DNA from: Desulfobacterales bacterium | Lineage (GTDB): Bacteria > Desulfobacterota > Desulfobacteria > Desulfobacterales > C00003060 | DNA: 7,202 nucleotides | Reading direction: 5' to 3' | Assembly: GCA_030629475.1 (NCBI GenBank) | Contig: DAOVOU010000107.1 | Location: 1 to 7,202, forward strand | Position numbers and translations under genes: made by a program | The notes under the pieces: model-generated | Database searches by the model: none | Told to the model about the DNA's origin: nothing | What the model saw: only the letters and a program-made list of their open reading frames with translations | In this document: positions 1-5,601 of the stretch, piece by piece | Layout: the number at the start of each line of letters is the position of its first letter | Numbering within the stretch: position 1 is the first letter of the stretch

Positions 1-61
1 AAGGGTTGCGATTGCGTAGCTCGTTTAGCGCAAAGGTTGGTAAGTTCTCAATAAGTTTGGG

Positions 62-109
62 TGGAGTTTATCCGTAAGGATTTTATAAAAGGCTTACGCC
101 TAAACTCCA
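62..109. repeat. Imperfect palindrome upstream of the mraZ promoter
   Basis: A perfect 9-bp inverted repeat, TGGAGTTTA (62-70) and TAAACTCCA (101-109), encloses a second 6-bp arm pair, CGTAAG (73-78) and CTTACG (93-98), with a 2-nt internal mismatch between them. The 14-nt loop contains the self-complementary TTTTATAAAA (81-90). There is no T-run after the stem, so it does not look like an intrinsic terminator. It may be a dispersed palindrome, a protein binding site or the end of a structured transcript; its role is unknown. The rest of 1-180 shows no gene or RNA I can recognise. Confidence 0.5.
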
Positions 110-183
110 AAAGCCAATACGCCATTGTCATTCGCTCAAAGCCGTGATCCGGTTATGATCGTAAATTCTCTTCACGTTTTTTC

Positions 184-212
184 TTGACATCTAAAATTGA
201 GAGTTGTAAGGG
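184..212 (+). promoter_or_regulatory. Candidate sigma-70 promoter of the dcw operon
   Basis: TTGACA at 184-189 is a perfect -35 consensus. The -10 is weaker: TGTAAG at 205-210 matches four of six consensus bases with a 15-bp spacer, and TAAGGG at 207-212 gives the usual 17-bp spacer but a poorer match. The three MraZ-like boxes start immediately downstream at 213, so a repressor bound there would cover the start site. A weak -10 next to an operator is plausible for a controlled promoter. The element was called by eye. Confidence 0.5.
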
Positions 213-242
213 GTGGTGCAAAGTGGGTTAAAGTGGATGTAA
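213..242 (+). promoter_or_regulatory. MraZ operator (three 10-bp GTGG repeats)
   Basis: Three direct repeats are phased at exactly 10 bp: GTGGTGCAAA (213-222), GTGGGTTAAA (223-232) and GTGGATGTAA (233-242). Known MraZ sites are tandem GTGGG/TGGG boxes with 5-nt spacers in Escherichia coli and AAAGTG-type boxes with 3-nt spacers in mollicutes. The central copies here fit both descriptions. The array lies just downstream of a TTGACA -35 box and 22 bp upstream of the mraZ start, the normal place for MraZ autoregulation. One box per helical turn puts all boxes on one face of the DNA, as expected for the ring-shaped MraZ oligomer. Confidence 0.85.
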
Positions 243-264
243 CTAGGAGCGGTCGAGTCAAAAC

Positions 265-711
265 ATGTTTCGGGGCAGCTCGTTTCATAACCTGGATTCC
301 AAAGGCCGTTTGATTATCCCGGCACGTTTTCGGGATGTGTTGAAGCAGAGCACCGTGGACGGACTTATGATTTCAAAGATGGATGGCGCCCTGTTTTGTT
401 ATACCTTTGAAAAATGGCGCGAGATTGAAGACAGTATCCTCAAGCTTGCTCGGAAGAGCAAGAATATGCGGCGCTTCCGGCGGATCTTCATAGGCGGCGC
501 CCATGAATGTTTGCTTGACAAGCAGGTACGCATTTTGATTCCACCAACCCTCCGGCAGTATGCAGGTCTGAACAAGGAGGTCGTTCTTGTAGGGGTGCTC
601 GATTATTTTGAGATATGGGCCAAGGATAGTTGGGCCCAAGAAGATGAGAAACTGCATATTGATATGGAGAACGAGGAACTGAGGAACGAGATTGCTGAAC
701 TGGGGCTCTAA
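265..711 (+). CDS. mraZ: MraZ, transcriptional regulator of the dcw operon
   Basis: MraZ is a nucleoid-associated DNA-binding protein that controls its own operon. The 148-residue product has the family's two SpoVT-AbrB-like halves. The first begins MFRGSSFHNLDSKGRLIIPAR with the DxxxR signature at D11-R15. The second has DKQVR at residues 85-89 followed by LIPPTLRQYAGL. In the second motif the usual Gly before Arg is Val, while the Asp and Arg are kept. Length is typical (about 140-150 residues). An in-frame TAG at 244-246 excludes a longer form. AGGAG at 245-249 is a possible ribosome site, but its 15-nt spacing is long. rsmH follows after 12 bp, and three GTGG boxes upstream point to autoregulation. 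The family call is secure from sequence and position. Confidence 0.96.
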   Translation: MFRGSSFHNLDSKGRLIIPARFRDVLKQSTVDGLMISKMDGALFCYTFEKWREIEDSILKLARKSKNMRRFRRIFIGGAHECLLDKQVRILIPPTLRQYAGLNKEVVLVGVLDYFEIWAKDSWAQEDEKLHIDMENEELRNEIAELGL

Positions 712-723
712 GGTGAGTGGCCT

Positions 724-1668
724 ATGCAATATCGCCATGTCCCGGTCATGGTAAAAGAGGTTATTGACTATCTAAACTGCTTACCTGGAAAGACATACGT
801 AGATGGTACCTTGGGGGGAGGTGGCCATGCCCAGGCTATTTTGGAGGCCATTAGTCCAGACGGTTCCCTTATCGGCATCGACCGAGACCCGGATGCGATT
901 GCCTACGCCCGGAAATCCCTCCATCGATTTAGACCGAACGTTCAAATCTTTCACGACGACTTTACCCATCTCCCACAAATTCTTTCCCGGTTACACATCA
1001 CCGGGGTGGATGGAATCTTGCTCGATTTGGGACTTTCACTCTACCAACTGGAAGGAAGCGGTCGGGGTTTCAGCTTCATGCGGGATGAGCCTCTGGATAT
1101 GCGTATGAATCCGGAGCAGGGCCACACGGCTGCTGCACTCATAAACAGGCTCCCAGGAAAAGACCTTGCAGACCTGATAGCCCGGTATGGAGAGGAGACA
1201 TGGGCCAATCGTATTTCAAAATCTATTGTGGCCGCACGCCGCCAGCAAGCGATTCGGTCAAGCTTGCAACTTGCCGAAATTGTCAGGAAGGCGATTCCGG
1301 CCCGGCATCGTCGGGGGCGAATCCATCCTGCCACACGGACATTTCAAGCCATAAGGATTGCAGTGAACCATGAACTGGAAGCCTTAGAAGAATTCTTGGA
1401 TGAGGTAGTCAATCTCCTGAATCCGGGGGCGCGGCTTTGCATCCTGTCATTCCATTCGCTCGAGGACCGCATCGTCAAAGAGCGCTTCAAAGTCCTTGCC
1501 CGGGGGTGTACCTGCCCGCCTGACTTTCCGAAGTGTGTGTGCGGAAAAAGACCCCAGGTGTCTATCCTGACTAAGAGGCCGGTGCGACCCGGTCCATCAG
1601 AGGTTCAGACAAATCCTATGGCACGAAGCGCCAAGTTGCGGGCGGCGGAACGGCTCAGTGAGAATTGA
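724..1668 (+). CDS. rsmH: 16S rRNA (cytosine1402-N4)-methyltransferase RsmH
   Basis: RsmH (MraW) transfers a methyl group from S-adenosylmethionine to N4 of C1402 in the 16S rRNA decoding centre. The 314-residue length is typical. Visible motifs are HVPVMVKEV (5-13), the SAM-binding VDGTLGGGGHA (26-36), GIDRDPDA (51-58), DGILLDLGLSLYQLE (96-110), RGFSFMRDEPLDMRMN (114-129), FQAIRIAVNHELE (207-219) and SFHSLEDRIVK (242-252). A CxC...CxC cluster (Cys262, 264, 271, 273) precedes the C-terminal PSEVQTNPMARSAKLRAAER. NPMARS has Met where Arg is usual. The ATG at 724 has a good Shine-Dalgarno (AAGGTGAG, 710-717) overlapping the mraZ stop. The final residues SEN and the TGA lie at the edge of a heptanucleotide repeat, so the original 3' end may have been slightly altered. 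Confidence 0.97.
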   Translation: MQYRHVPVMVKEVIDYLNCLPGKTYVDGTLGGGGHAQAILEAISPDGSLIGIDRDPDAIAYARKSLHRFRPNVQIFHDDFTHLPQILSRLHITGVDGILLDLGLSLYQLEGSGRGFSFMRDEPLDMRMNPEQGHTAAALINRLPGKDLADLIARYGEETWANRISKSIVAARRQQAIRSSLQLAEIVRKAIPARHRRGRIHPATRTFQAIRIAVNHELEALEEFLDEVVNLLNPGARLCILSFHSLEDRIVKERFKVLARGCTCPPDFPKCVCGKRPQVSILTKRPVRPGPSEVQTNPMARSAKLRAAERLSEN

Positions 1669-1730
1669 CAATTGAATATTGAATATTGAGTCTTTCAATC
1701 GACAATCGTCAATAGTCAATAGTCAATTTA
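1664..1730. repeat. Heptanucleotide-repeat palindrome between rsmH and ftsL
   Basis: The left arm is four 7-bp units (ATTGACA, ATTGAAT, ATTGAAT, then the partial ATTGAG; 1664-1690). The right arm is five CAATNNN units (CAATCGA, CAATCGT, CAATAGT, CAATAGT, CAATTTA; 1696-1730). Bases 1664-1688 are complementary to 1703-1727 at 21 of 25 positions, leaving a 14-nt loop. The array overlaps the rsmH stop codon (1666-1668) and fills most of the 75-bp spacer. It ends just before the ftsL ribosome site (GAGAGGGG, 1731-1738). Its arms are AT-rich with no T-tract after them, so I do not call it a terminator. Transcripts could form a long hairpin here. Confidence 0.85.
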
Positions 1731-1743
1731 GAGAGGGGACACC

Positions 1744-2034
1744 ATGAAAAAAAGGAGAGCTTCCAAGAGACGGCATCCTATGATAGCCATATGGATCGCG
1801 TTTATGGTAGTCCTCATGGCAGAACTCTTAGTCTATACCTGGTGTAGGGTGCAGTATGTGCAAACTGGGTATGAAATTACTGAAGCCACCCAAGAGCACG
1901 AGCGCTTGATGGATCTTGACAGGAAGTTACAGGTAGAGGAGGCACGTTTGAGGTCTCCAGAACGTATCATGCGCATAGCCCGACAACGAGGGCTGGTGAT
2001 GCCTGGTTCAAAACAGGTCGTGGTGATTCCATGA
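1744..2034 (+). CDS. ftsL: Cell division protein FtsL
   Basis: FtsL is a small bitopic membrane protein that, with FtsB and FtsQ, activates the FtsW-FtsI septal synthase. The 96-residue product has a strongly basic cytoplasmic N-terminus (KKRRASKRRH, 2-11) and a single membrane segment at about 13-33. A charged, coiled-coil-like periplasmic stretch follows at about 40-70, and then the conserved-type tail SPERIMRIARQRGLVMP (71-87) with the hydrophobic end QVVVIP. FtsL diverges quickly, so the name rests on topology, size, the tail and its position between rsmH and ftsI. The ATG at 1744 has the ribosome site GAGAGGGG five nt upstream. The next Met (residue 13) would remove the basic anchor. The gene overlaps ftsI by 4 bp (ATGA), implying translational coupling. 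Confidence 0.9.
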   Translation: MKKRRASKRRHPMIAIWIAFMVVLMAELLVYTWCRVQYVQTGYEITEATQEHERLMDLDRKLQVEEARLRSPERIMRIARQRGLVMPGSKQVVVIP

Positions 2035-3833
2035 GGCCCCGTAGCAAAAAGAAATCGAATCCATTGAGGTGGATTCGGTTTCGGATCATTCTGGTGGGGA
2101 CTGTTCTGGGGATTTGCTTTGCCGTCATGGTGTGCCGAGCTTTTCAATTGCAGGTCCTTGAAGGCAAGCAGCTTCGGTCCAGGGCTGCAGACCAGTACAA
2201 AAGGGCCTTTCACAACAGATCCAAACGGGGCGCCATCTATGATCGAAACTACGCGGAGATAGCGGTAAGCCTTGATGTAGCTTCCATCTGCGCCTATCCG
2301 GGCCGTATTTGCTCTCCGGAACAGACTGCTTCGGCCCTGGCCCGGGCCCTACACGCGAAACAAGAGCCTCTGTTGGAGAAGCTATTATCGGGCAAGAGAT
2401 TTGTCTGGATCAAAAGGCATGCCGACCCCGCAGAGGTCTCGCCGGTCAGAGAATTGGATCTGGATGGGATCGACTTTGTCACAGAGAGCCGGCGATTCTA
2501 TCCTCTGAAGAACCTGGCCGCACAGGTAATAGGGTTTTGCGGGACGGACGGAAGCGGGCTGGAGGGGCTGGAATTCTATTATGACTCCTTCCTGAAAGGC
2601 CAAGAAAGTAGCCGGATAGTTTTAAGAGATGCCCTTGGCCGGGGCTTTACGGCCAAAGACCCTTCCCCTGAAGGCAAGCCAGGGTATAACCTGGTTTTGA
2701 CCATTGACAAAAACATTCAGTATATTGTCGAGCAGGCACTTTCTGAAGGCGTAAGGGGGTATTGGGCCAAGTCGGGCATCGCACTGGTGATCGTTCCCAG
2801 GACAGGGGCAATCCTGGCCGTGGCCCATGTGCCGCGGTTTAACCCAAATGCCTTTAGCCAATATGAACCCTGGTTGTGGCGGAACCGTGCGATTACGGAT
2901 TCCTTTGAACCGGGTTCCACGTTCAAGATATTCCTTGGTGCTGCAGCCCTGGAATCAGGACTCTGCAAGCCTCGTTCAGAGTTTTACTGCGAGAAGGGGG
3001 CCTACAGGATTGGTAAGAATGTTGTGCATGACATTAGGCCCTATGCTGCGCTTTCGCTTCAGGATATTCTAAAGTACTCTAGCAACATTGGCGCTGCCAA
3101 GGTGGGCGAAAAGGTCGGTCCGGCCTACCTCTACAATAAACTCAAGGAATTCGGTCTTGGCAGGAGATTGGGTGTTGACTGTCCAGGCGAGACTCGGGGC
3201 AGCTTATTCCCTGTTGGAGGCTGGTCTGAGATCGATGCTGTGACAATCTGTTTTGGACAGGGCGTTTCTGTGTCAGCCTTGCAGCTTGCAGCCGCGGTTT
3301 CCGCCATAGCCAACGATGGGATCTTGATGAAGCCGTATCTAGTGCAGGGGATGACGGACGCGCAAGGCCGCGCAATAAAGAGTTTTCAACCCGCCGCCGT
3401 AAGGCAGGTTATTTCATCTGAAAATGCCTGGCGCTTGACGCGCATGATGGAAAGAAGCGTGGAGAAAGGTGGTACCGGTGTTCGGGCGGCCCTGAGGGGT
3501 TACAGGGTTGCAGGAAAGACCGGTACTGCCCAGAAGGCCGACCCTGCAGGAGGGGGGTATGCAGAGGATAAATACATGGCCTCCTTTGTAGGATTTGTGC
3601 CTGCTGAAAACCCGGAGATTGCCGTTCTGGTGGTGATCGATGAGCCTCAGAAAAACCATTATGGCGGGGTGGTAGCTGCCCCGGTGTTCAGACGTATCAT
3701 ACGAGAAACGCTACGGTATTTGAAGATTCCTCCTGAACTGGCCACCCCTGAGTGCACAGGCTCTGGGCGGGAGGGTCAGCGGCCAGCAGGGAATTCTCTC
3801 AGGGTCTCATGCGAGGCAAAGACAATGGGGTGA
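2031..3833 (+). CDS. ftsI: Septal peptidoglycan transpeptidase FtsI (PBP3, class B)
   Basis: This is the division-specific DD-transpeptidase that cross-links septal peptidoglycan with the glycosyltransferase FtsW. A basic N-terminus is followed by one membrane anchor (about 18-36) and the class B PBP motif RGAIYDRN (66-73). The pedestal domain follows, and the transpeptidase domain runs from about 245 to 560. All three catalytic motifs are present: STFK with nucleophile Ser296 and Lys299, SSN at 350-352 and KTGT at 496-499. The FGQGVSVSALQLA block (408-420) also supports the family. At 600 residues it ends shortly after the catalytic domain. No PASTA domain is visible, and the Gly/Pro/Ser-rich tail (about 571-600) looks unstructured. 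It starts at the ATGA overlap with ftsL (weak GGTGA at 2022-2026) and its TGA overlaps a GTG start of murE. Confidence 0.96.
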   Translation: MRPRSKKKSNPLRWIRFRIILVGTVLGICFAVMVCRAFQLQVLEGKQLRSRAADQYKRAFHNRSKRGAIYDRNYAEIAVSLDVASICAYPGRICSPEQTASALARALHAKQEPLLEKLLSGKRFVWIKRHADPAEVSPVRELDLDGIDFVTESRRFYPLKNLAAQVIGFCGTDGSGLEGLEFYYDSFLKGQESSRIVLRDALGRGFTAKDPSPEGKPGYNLVLTIDKNIQYIVEQALSEGVRGYWAKSGIALVIVPRTGAILAVAHVPRFNPNAFSQYEPWLWRNRAITDSFEPGSTFKIFLGAAALESGLCKPRSEFYCEKGAYRIGKNVVHDIRPYAALSLQDILKYSSNIGAAKVGEKVGPAYLYNKLKEFGLGRRLGVDCPGETRGSLFPVGGWSEIDAVTICFGQGVSVSALQLAAAVSAIANDGILMKPYLVQGMTDAQGRAIKSFQPAAVRQVISSENAWRLTRMMERSVEKGGTGVRAALRGYRVAGKTGTAQKADPAGGGYAEDKYMASFVGFVPAENPEIAVLVVIDEPQKNHYGGVVAAPVFRRIIRETLRYLKIPPELATPECTGSGREGQRPAGNSLRVSCEAKTMG

Positions 3834-5398
3834 AGCTAGGTTTTCTTCTGGGGGCCGTAGCGGTTAAGCATTTTGTTGGGCTTGAAGATCAGATTATCGA
3901 TTCGATCCATTATGATTCGCGCACTGTGACGCCCGGAGGGCTCTTTGTAGCGATCCAGGGCCACCGCTACGATGGATACGTCTACATTGAAGAGGCGATC
4001 GAAAAGGGGGCTGTTGCCGTTCTAACAGAAAAGCAGTGGTCCGGGCCGCCATTGATCAGTGTGGCTCAGGTTGAAGATGCCCGGCTGGCACTGGCTGCCG
4101 TCTCATCAGTATTTTATGGGAATCCGTCCCGAGAGCTTTGTATGATCGGCATTACTGGTACAAACGGCAAGACAACAACGGCCTATTTTGTAGAGTCAAT
4201 CTTGAATGCCGCTAACTTCAAAGTCGGGGTAATTGGCACCATCAACTACCGATTTGGAGGACAAAGCTTTACCAATCCGGTGACAACACCTGAGTCCCTT
4301 GATTTGATGCGGCTGCTGCGCAAGATGACCGACACGGGGACAACTCACGTGGTCCTTGAAGTGTCATCCCACGCCCTTGATCTCCATCGGGTAGCCTTTT
4401 GCGAGTTCGATGTGGGGGTTTTTACCAATCTATCCAGGGAACACCTCGACTATCACGGCGACATGGAAACCTATTGGCAGTGCAAGAGGAAGCTTTGTGT
4501 GGGACGACTGGGGGTCGGGTCAAAGCGTAGATGGGCCGCTGCTGTTACTAACTGGGACGACCCCAGGGGAAAGGAGTTATATACCCAGGTCTCGGTTCCG
4601 TGTTTGCGTACCGGGCTTTCAGACGAGTCCGAAATCCGGGCTCAAGATATCAACCTCACCATAGACGGCACCTCAGGCAAAGTACAGACCCCTGAGGGCG
4701 ATTTTGGTTTCACCTCTTCTCTGGTGGGAAACCACAACGTATACAACATCCTGTCTGCCACAGGTGTTGCAATAACACTCGGTATACCCTTAGAGACAAT
4801 TCAAAAAGGGATCAAGAATCTTCAGGGGGTGCCAGGCCGGCTTGAGTATGTGGCCAATAACCTTGGGCTTTCAGTCTTTGTGGACTACGCCCATACGCCG
4901 GACGCCCTGGAAAATGTGTTGACTGTTCTGAGAAGACTCACATCTGGCCGTATGATCACCATATTTGGTTGCGGAGGAGATCGGGATCGAGACAAACGCC
5001 CCATGATGGGCGCGACCGCAGGCCGGCTTGGCGATCTTGTAGTGTTGACTTCTGATAACCCGCGTACCGAGTCGCCAGAGGCCATCCTGGCAGGTATTGT
5101 CGAGGGAACCGCTGCTGTGCAAAGTCACCAATATGAATCCCATGAATTGGCAAAGGGGTTTGAGACCGGAGGCTATGTTGTAGAGCCAGATCGGCGGAAG
5201 GCTATTGCATTGGGGCTTAGCGCGGCCAGCCCCGGGGACACAGTGATCATTGCCGGCAAGGGACATGAAACCTATCAGATTATAGGTGAGACCACTATAC
5301 CCTTTGACGACCGGGTGGAGGCGAGGAGGGCACTTAATCGGATTTCGGAATGCGGAATGCGGAATGCGGAATGCGGAATTTGGGAATTGAGGAATTGA
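3830..5398 (+). CDS. murE: UDP-MurNAc-L-Ala-D-Glu--meso-diaminopimelate ligase MurE
   Basis: MurE is the cytoplasmic ATP-dependent ligase that adds the third peptide residue to UDP-MurNAc-L-Ala-D-Glu. From the GTG at 3830 the protein has 522 residues. The N-terminal domain has IHYDSRTVTPGGLFVAIQGH, the central domain the ATP loop GTNGKTTT (110-117), and NLSREHLDYHG lies near 200-209. The probable carbamylated Lys is 219. DNPR at 409-412 marks meso-DAP specificity, and GKGHE is at 476-480. The GTG start gives VKLGFLL, lining up with the MKL..LL start of other MurE proteins, and overlaps the ftsI stop as GTGA. In-frame alternatives are ATG 3809 (AGGG four nt upstream) and GTG 3752, which only lengthens the overlap with ftsI. 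The last ~18 residues (from about SECGMRNAECG) are encoded by tandem repeats and are not family sequence. Confidence 0.95.
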   Translation: MKLGFLLGAVAVKHFVGLEDQIIDSIHYDSRTVTPGGLFVAIQGHRYDGYVYIEEAIEKGAVAVLTEKQWSGPPLISVAQVEDARLALAAVSSVFYGNPSRELCMIGITGTNGKTTTAYFVESILNAANFKVGVIGTINYRFGGQSFTNPVTTPESLDLMRLLRKMTDTGTTHVVLEVSSHALDLHRVAFCEFDVGVFTNLSREHLDYHGDMETYWQCKRKLCVGRLGVGSKRRWAAAVTNWDDPRGKELYTQVSVPCLRTGLSDESEIRAQDINLTIDGTSGKVQTPEGDFGFTSSLVGNHNVYNILSATGVAITLGIPLETIQKGIKNLQGVPGRLEYVANNLGLSVFVDYAHTPDALENVLTVLRRLTSGRMITIFGCGGDRDRDKRPMMGATAGRLGDLVVLTSDNPRTESPEAILAGIVEGTAAVQSHQYESHELAKGFETGGYVVEPDRRKAIALGLSAASPGDTVIIAGKGHETYQIIGETTIPFDDRVEARRALNRISECGMRNAECGIWELRN

Positions 5399-5406
5399 GG
5401 AATTCG
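5346..5406 (+). repeat. Tandem 7-bp and 8-bp repeats at the 3' end of murE
   Basis: Four perfect CGGAATG heptamers (5346-5373) are followed by a fifth unit with one change, CGGAATT (5374-5380). Then two GGAATTGA octamers follow (5383-5390, 5391-5398) and a variant GGAATTCG (5399-5406). The murE stop codon is the TGA of the second octamer. The heptamers are read in frame as ECGMRNA. Because the unit is 7 bp, gain or loss of a single unit would change the reading frame and the C-terminal tail. Confidence 0.92.
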
Positions 5407-5407
5407 A

Positions 5408-5571
5408 CTTTAGGCACTTTAGCTCACCCTGGCCCAGACCCTGGCCCAGACCGGGATCATAGGCTTAGTAGATTAATCCAAGCATGTCGCGCCAGGGCGG
5501 GCCTGGTTTATAGTGATAATAGGCTGATCCGGCACGTAGCGCCAGGGCGGGCTTTAGGCACTTTAGTTCAC
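5408..5571. repeat. Composite dispersed repeat, copy A (murE-murF spacer)
   Basis: The element is bounded by near-identical 20-bp direct repeats: CTTTAGGCACTTTAGCTCAC at 5408-5427 and the same with one change (GTTCAC end) at 5552-5571. Inside are a perfect 12-bp tandem duplication (CTGGCCCAGACC at 5429-5440 and 5441-5452) and two copies of a module starting ATAGGCT (5459 and 5519). Both modules end in GCGCCAGGGCGGGC (5489-5502 and 5539-5552). CCCTGGC (5428-5434) is complementary to GCCAGGG in both modules, so the element can fold. A second copy of the family starts at 7129. No transposase is encoded; a REP/MITE-like non-autonomous repeat is the best description. Confidence 0.85.
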
Positions 5572-5580
5572 TTTCGCTAA

Positions 5581-5601
5581 TGACCAGTGACTAGTGACCA
5601 A
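5581..5601 (+). repeat. Heptanucleotide repeats over the murF start
   Basis: Three 7-bp units, TGACCAG, TGACTAG and TGACCAA, run from 5581 to 5601. The murF GTG start (5587-5589) spans the junction of the first two units, so the first residues of MurF are repeat-encoded. An out-of-frame ATG at 5580 opens a four-codon reading frame (ATG ACC AGT GAC TAG) that overlaps this start. Confidence 0.75.

Noticed and set aside
62..109. Riboswitch or tRNA in the leader region
   Set aside because: No anticodon arm, CCA end or conserved aptamer elements are visible. The hairpin also lies upstream of the likely promoter at 184, so it would not be in the mraZ leader.
1664..1727. Intrinsic terminator between rsmH and ftsL
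   Set aside because: The stem is AT-rich and imperfect and is followed by AATTTAGAGAGGGG, the ftsL ribosome site, without a T-run. Termination here would cut off division genes.
3752..3829. Longer murE from GTG 3752, adding 26 residues
   Set aside because: It would overlap ftsI by 82 bp and adds residues (HRLWAGGSAASREF...) with no likeness to MurE. GTG 3830 gives the family-type VKLGFLL start and a GTGA overlap. ATG 3809 remains a lesser alternative.
5408..5571. CRISPR array or integron attC sites
   Set aside because: Repeat units are irregularly spaced (50-60 bp offsets, one with an internal deletion), spacers are not distinct, and there are no cas or integrase genes. No attC core arrangement is visible.
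5350..5580. 76-residue open frame across the murE-murF spacer
   Set aside because: It is composed entirely of the tandem and composite repeats, begins inside murE, has no ribosome site and no recognisable domain.
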